From: Burkholderia pyrrocinia
GTDB taxonomy: Bacteria > Pseudomonadota > Gammaproteobacteria > Burkholderiales > Burkholderiaceae
Direction of reading: 5' to 3'
DNA: 64,000 bases
Assembly: GCF_001028665.1 (NCBI RefSeq)
Contig: NZ_CP011504.1
Location: 2,232,001 to 2,296,000 of the forward strand
The notes beneath the pieces are model-generated. The model was not told the DNA's origin, made no database searches, and worked only from the letters and a program-made list of their open reading frames with translations. This document shows, piece after piece, positions 62,150 to 64,000 of this stretch (position 1 is the first letter of the stretch; each line of letters starts with the position of its first letter). The translations under genes and the position numbers were made by a program.

Positions 62150-63640
62150 ATGACACCTTTCGATACGAGCCTGGTACCCGACGGCAACATCCTGATCGGC
62201 GGCGAGTGGCGGCGCGGCCGTGGCGCGCCCTACGCCAGCATCTATCCGGCCGACCAGTCGGTGAACATGGAAGTGTCGACGGCGAACGCGGAAGACGCGG
62301 CCGAAGCCGTCGAAGCCGCCGACGCCGCATGGCGCCGCGCCGACTGGGCCGGGCTGAAGCCGCACCAGCGCGCGCAGGTGCTTTACCGCATCGCGGATCT
62401 GATCATGCAACGCCACGAAGCGCTCGCGAACCTGCAGCGTCGCGACAACGGCAAGCCGATCGGCGAGACGCGCGTGCTGGTGGCGAGCGCCGCGAATACG
62501 TTCCGCTATTTCGCGGCGTGCCTCGAAACGCTCGACGAGGAACTGACGCCTTCGCGCGGCGACTACCTGACGATGAGCGTGTACGAGCCGATCGGCGTGA
62601 TCGCGGCGATTACGCCGTGGAACTCGCCGATCGCGTCCGATGCGCAGAAGCTCGCACCGGCACTCGCCGGCGGCAACGCGGTGGTGCTCAAGCCTGCCGA
62701 GGTCACGCCGCTCGTGTCGCTGGCGCTCGCGCGCATCTGCGAGGAAGCCGGCGTGCCGAAGGGCGTGCTGAGCGTGCTGCCGGGCAAGGGCTCGGTGATC
62801 GGCGACGTGCTCGTGCGCCATCCGCTGGTGAAGAAGGTTTCGTTCACGGGCGGCACCGAAGTGGGCCGCGGCATCGCGCGCATCGCGGCCGAGAAGCTGA
62901 TGCCCGTGTCGCTCGAACTCGGCGGCAAGTCGCCGACGATCGTGTGCGACGACGCCGATCTCGATCATGCAGTGAACGGCGTGCTGTACGGCATTTTCAG
63001 CTCGTCGGGCGAAGCGTGCATCGCGGGTTCGCGGCTGTTCGTGCAGCGCGCGGTGTACGACGAATTCATGAAGCGCCTGGTCGCGGGCGCACGCAAGCTG
63101 CGCGTGGGCGACCCGACGCGGCTGGATACGCAGATGGGGCCGCTGATTACCGCGAAACACCGCGAATCGGTGGAGCGTTACGTCGCACTGGGCCTGGAAG
63201 AAGGCGGCCGGTTGCTGTGCGGCGGCGAGCGGCCGTCGGGCGACGGGCGCGAGAACGGCTTCTTCTATCAGCCGACGATTCTCGAAGGCTTGCCGAACAG
63301 CGCACGCATCTGCCAGGAAGAAATCTTCGGGCCCGTGCTCGTCGCGATGCCGTTCGACGACGAAGCGTCGCTGATCGCGCAGGCGAACGACAGCGTGTTC
63401 GGCCTTGCGGCCGGCATCTGGACGCGCGACTACAAGCGTGCCTGGCGCATCGCGCGCGCGCTTGAGACGGGCACCGTCTGGATCAATACGTACAAGCTGT
63501 TCTCGATCTCCACGCCGTTCTCCGGCTGGAAGGAGAGCGGGATGGGGCGCGAGAAGGGGCGTCTCGGCATCCGCGAGTACATGCAGCAGAAGAGCCTCTA
63601 CTGGGGTTTGAACGACGCGCCGCTGCCGTGGGCGAACTGA
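62150..63640 (+). CDS. NAD(P)-dependent aldehyde dehydrogenase
   Basis: A 496-residue aldehyde dehydrogenase of normal length. Catalytic residues are C290 in SSSGEACIAGSR, E256 in LELGGKSP and N158 in TPWNSP. The VSFTGGTEVGR motif binds the cofactor. It probably oxidises the aldehyde product of the TPP enzyme or of a lower-pathway step. It begins 89 bp after the aspartate-dehydrogenase-like gene and belongs to the same unit. Confidence 0.92.
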   Translation: MTPFDTSLVPDGNILIGGEWRRGRGAPYASIYPADQSVNMEVSTANAEDAAEAVEAADAAWRRADWAGLKPHQRAQVLYRIADLIMQRHEALANLQRRDNGKPIGETRVLVASAANTFRYFAACLETLDEELTPSRGDYLTMSVYEPIGVIAAITPWNSPIASDAQKLAPALAGGNAVVLKPAEVTPLVSLALARICEEAGVPKGVLSVLPGKGSVIGDVLVRHPLVKKVSFTGGTEVGRGIARIAAEKLMPVSLELGGKSPTIVCDDADLDHAVNGVLYGIFSSSGEACIAGSRLFVQRAVYDEFMKRLVAGARKLRVGDPTRLDTQMGPLITAKHRESVERYVALGLEEGGRLLCGGERPSGDGRENGFFYQPTILEGLPNSARICQEEIFGPVLVAMPFDDEASLIAQANDSVFGLAAGIWTRDYKRAWRIARALETGTVWINTYKLFSISTPFSGWKESGMGREKGRLGIREYMQQKSLYWGLNDAPLPWAN

Positions 63641-63659
63641 GCGAAGGGGAATGACGCAA

Positions 63660-64000
63660 TGAGCATTTTGGGAATCGAGCAGATCACGTATGGCGTCGAC
63701 GATCTCGCGACCTGCCGGCGCTTTTTCGCCGACTGGGGGCTGAAGGAGGTCGCGCACGACGACATGCAAGCACGCTTCGAGACGTTGAACGGCTGCACCG
63801 TGCTGGCCGTCAAGGCTGACGATCCGGCGCTGCCGCCCGCGTTCGAGGCCGGCCCGACGCTGCGTGAAGTCACGTGGGGCGTCGCGACGCAGCAGGAACT
63901 CGACGCGCTGCGCGGCAAGCTCGCCGGCCAGCCCGGCTTTTACGCACGGAAGGATGCGCTCGGCTGCACCGACCCGAACGGGATGGCGATCCGTGTCGAG
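63660..64000 (+). CDS. VOC-family (glyoxalase/extradiol dioxygenase-like) protein, 3' part missing
   Basis: The first 113 residues of a VOC-fold protein run off the right edge. It starts MSILGIEQITYGVDDLATCR and has a DPNGMAIRVE segment, typical of glyoxalase/bleomycin-resistance/extradiol dioxygenase domains. The ATG at 63660 follows GAAGGGGAATGACG. It may be an extradiol or related ring-cleavage enzyme of this pathway, but the metal-ligand set cannot be judged from the part shown. Confidence 0.78.

Overview
The window is about 64 kb of GC-rich DNA with strong GC3 codon bias. Protein sequences throughout look like Burkholderia, most likely the B. cepacia complex: a porin_4-type porin, RutE, and the GC-rich intergenic repeat between the hydrolase and IclR genes. 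This is inferred from protein and codon character, not from a database search.

Positions 1-1734 hold flanking housekeeping genes: a partial rutE, an alkB-like dioxygenase and a small hypothetical. Positions 2056-50498 hold one large accessory envelope and secretion locus. Its gene content matches, as I recall it, the Pseudomonas aeruginosa vreAIR-hxc-lapA-pdtA/pdtB-exbB2/exbD2 region, which is controlled by phosphate starvation. In order it contains type II secretion pseudopilins gspI/gspJ; three tandem TPR-glycosyltransferase genes; a 4,256-residue TpsA adhesin; a PstS/DING-like secreted protein; gspF, gspC and gspH; a VreA/VreI/VreR-type signalling cassette (STN protein, ECF sigma factor, FecR regulator) with an extra FecR stub; an accessory island with an IS4-like transposase fused to a Phd/YefM antitoxin domain, divergent from an unknown gene; gspK with a membrane protein; a TIGR03032 protein with an APS kinase; the TpsB partner; and a 12-gene co-directional block with a LamG-ExbB fusion, ExbD, TonB, a porin, a YbjN protein, a parvulin and an HtrA protease.

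The main regulatory observation is a composite element upstream of gspI, the first TPR gene, tpsA and gspF. It consists of GGTCCGTAAC-like sequence, 2 nt, two Pho-box-like 7-mers separated by 4 nt, then a GTC(T/C) -10-like element. Its spacing from the start codons is similar in all four cases, which suggests a PhoB plus ECF-sigma regulon. TonB C-terminal-like domains occur in four proteins of the locus. The type II secretion set here is incomplete: F, C, H, I, J and K are present, but D, E, G, L and M are absent.

Positions 50596-64000 hold a cysteine/histidine-containing small protein and then a catabolic cluster. The cluster has an IclR regulator, a divergent porin, a Rieske ferredoxin, a recombinase-like HTH protein, a Rieske oxygenase, an SDR, a cupin, an alpha/beta hydrolase, a second IclR regulator, a second SDR, a TPP enzyme, an aspartate dehydrogenase-like protein, an aldehyde dehydrogenase and a VOC protein. 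It probably degrades an aromatic or similar acid. Two copies of a GTTCC-N6-GGAAC palindrome in the porin/ferredoxin intergenic region are candidate IclR operators.
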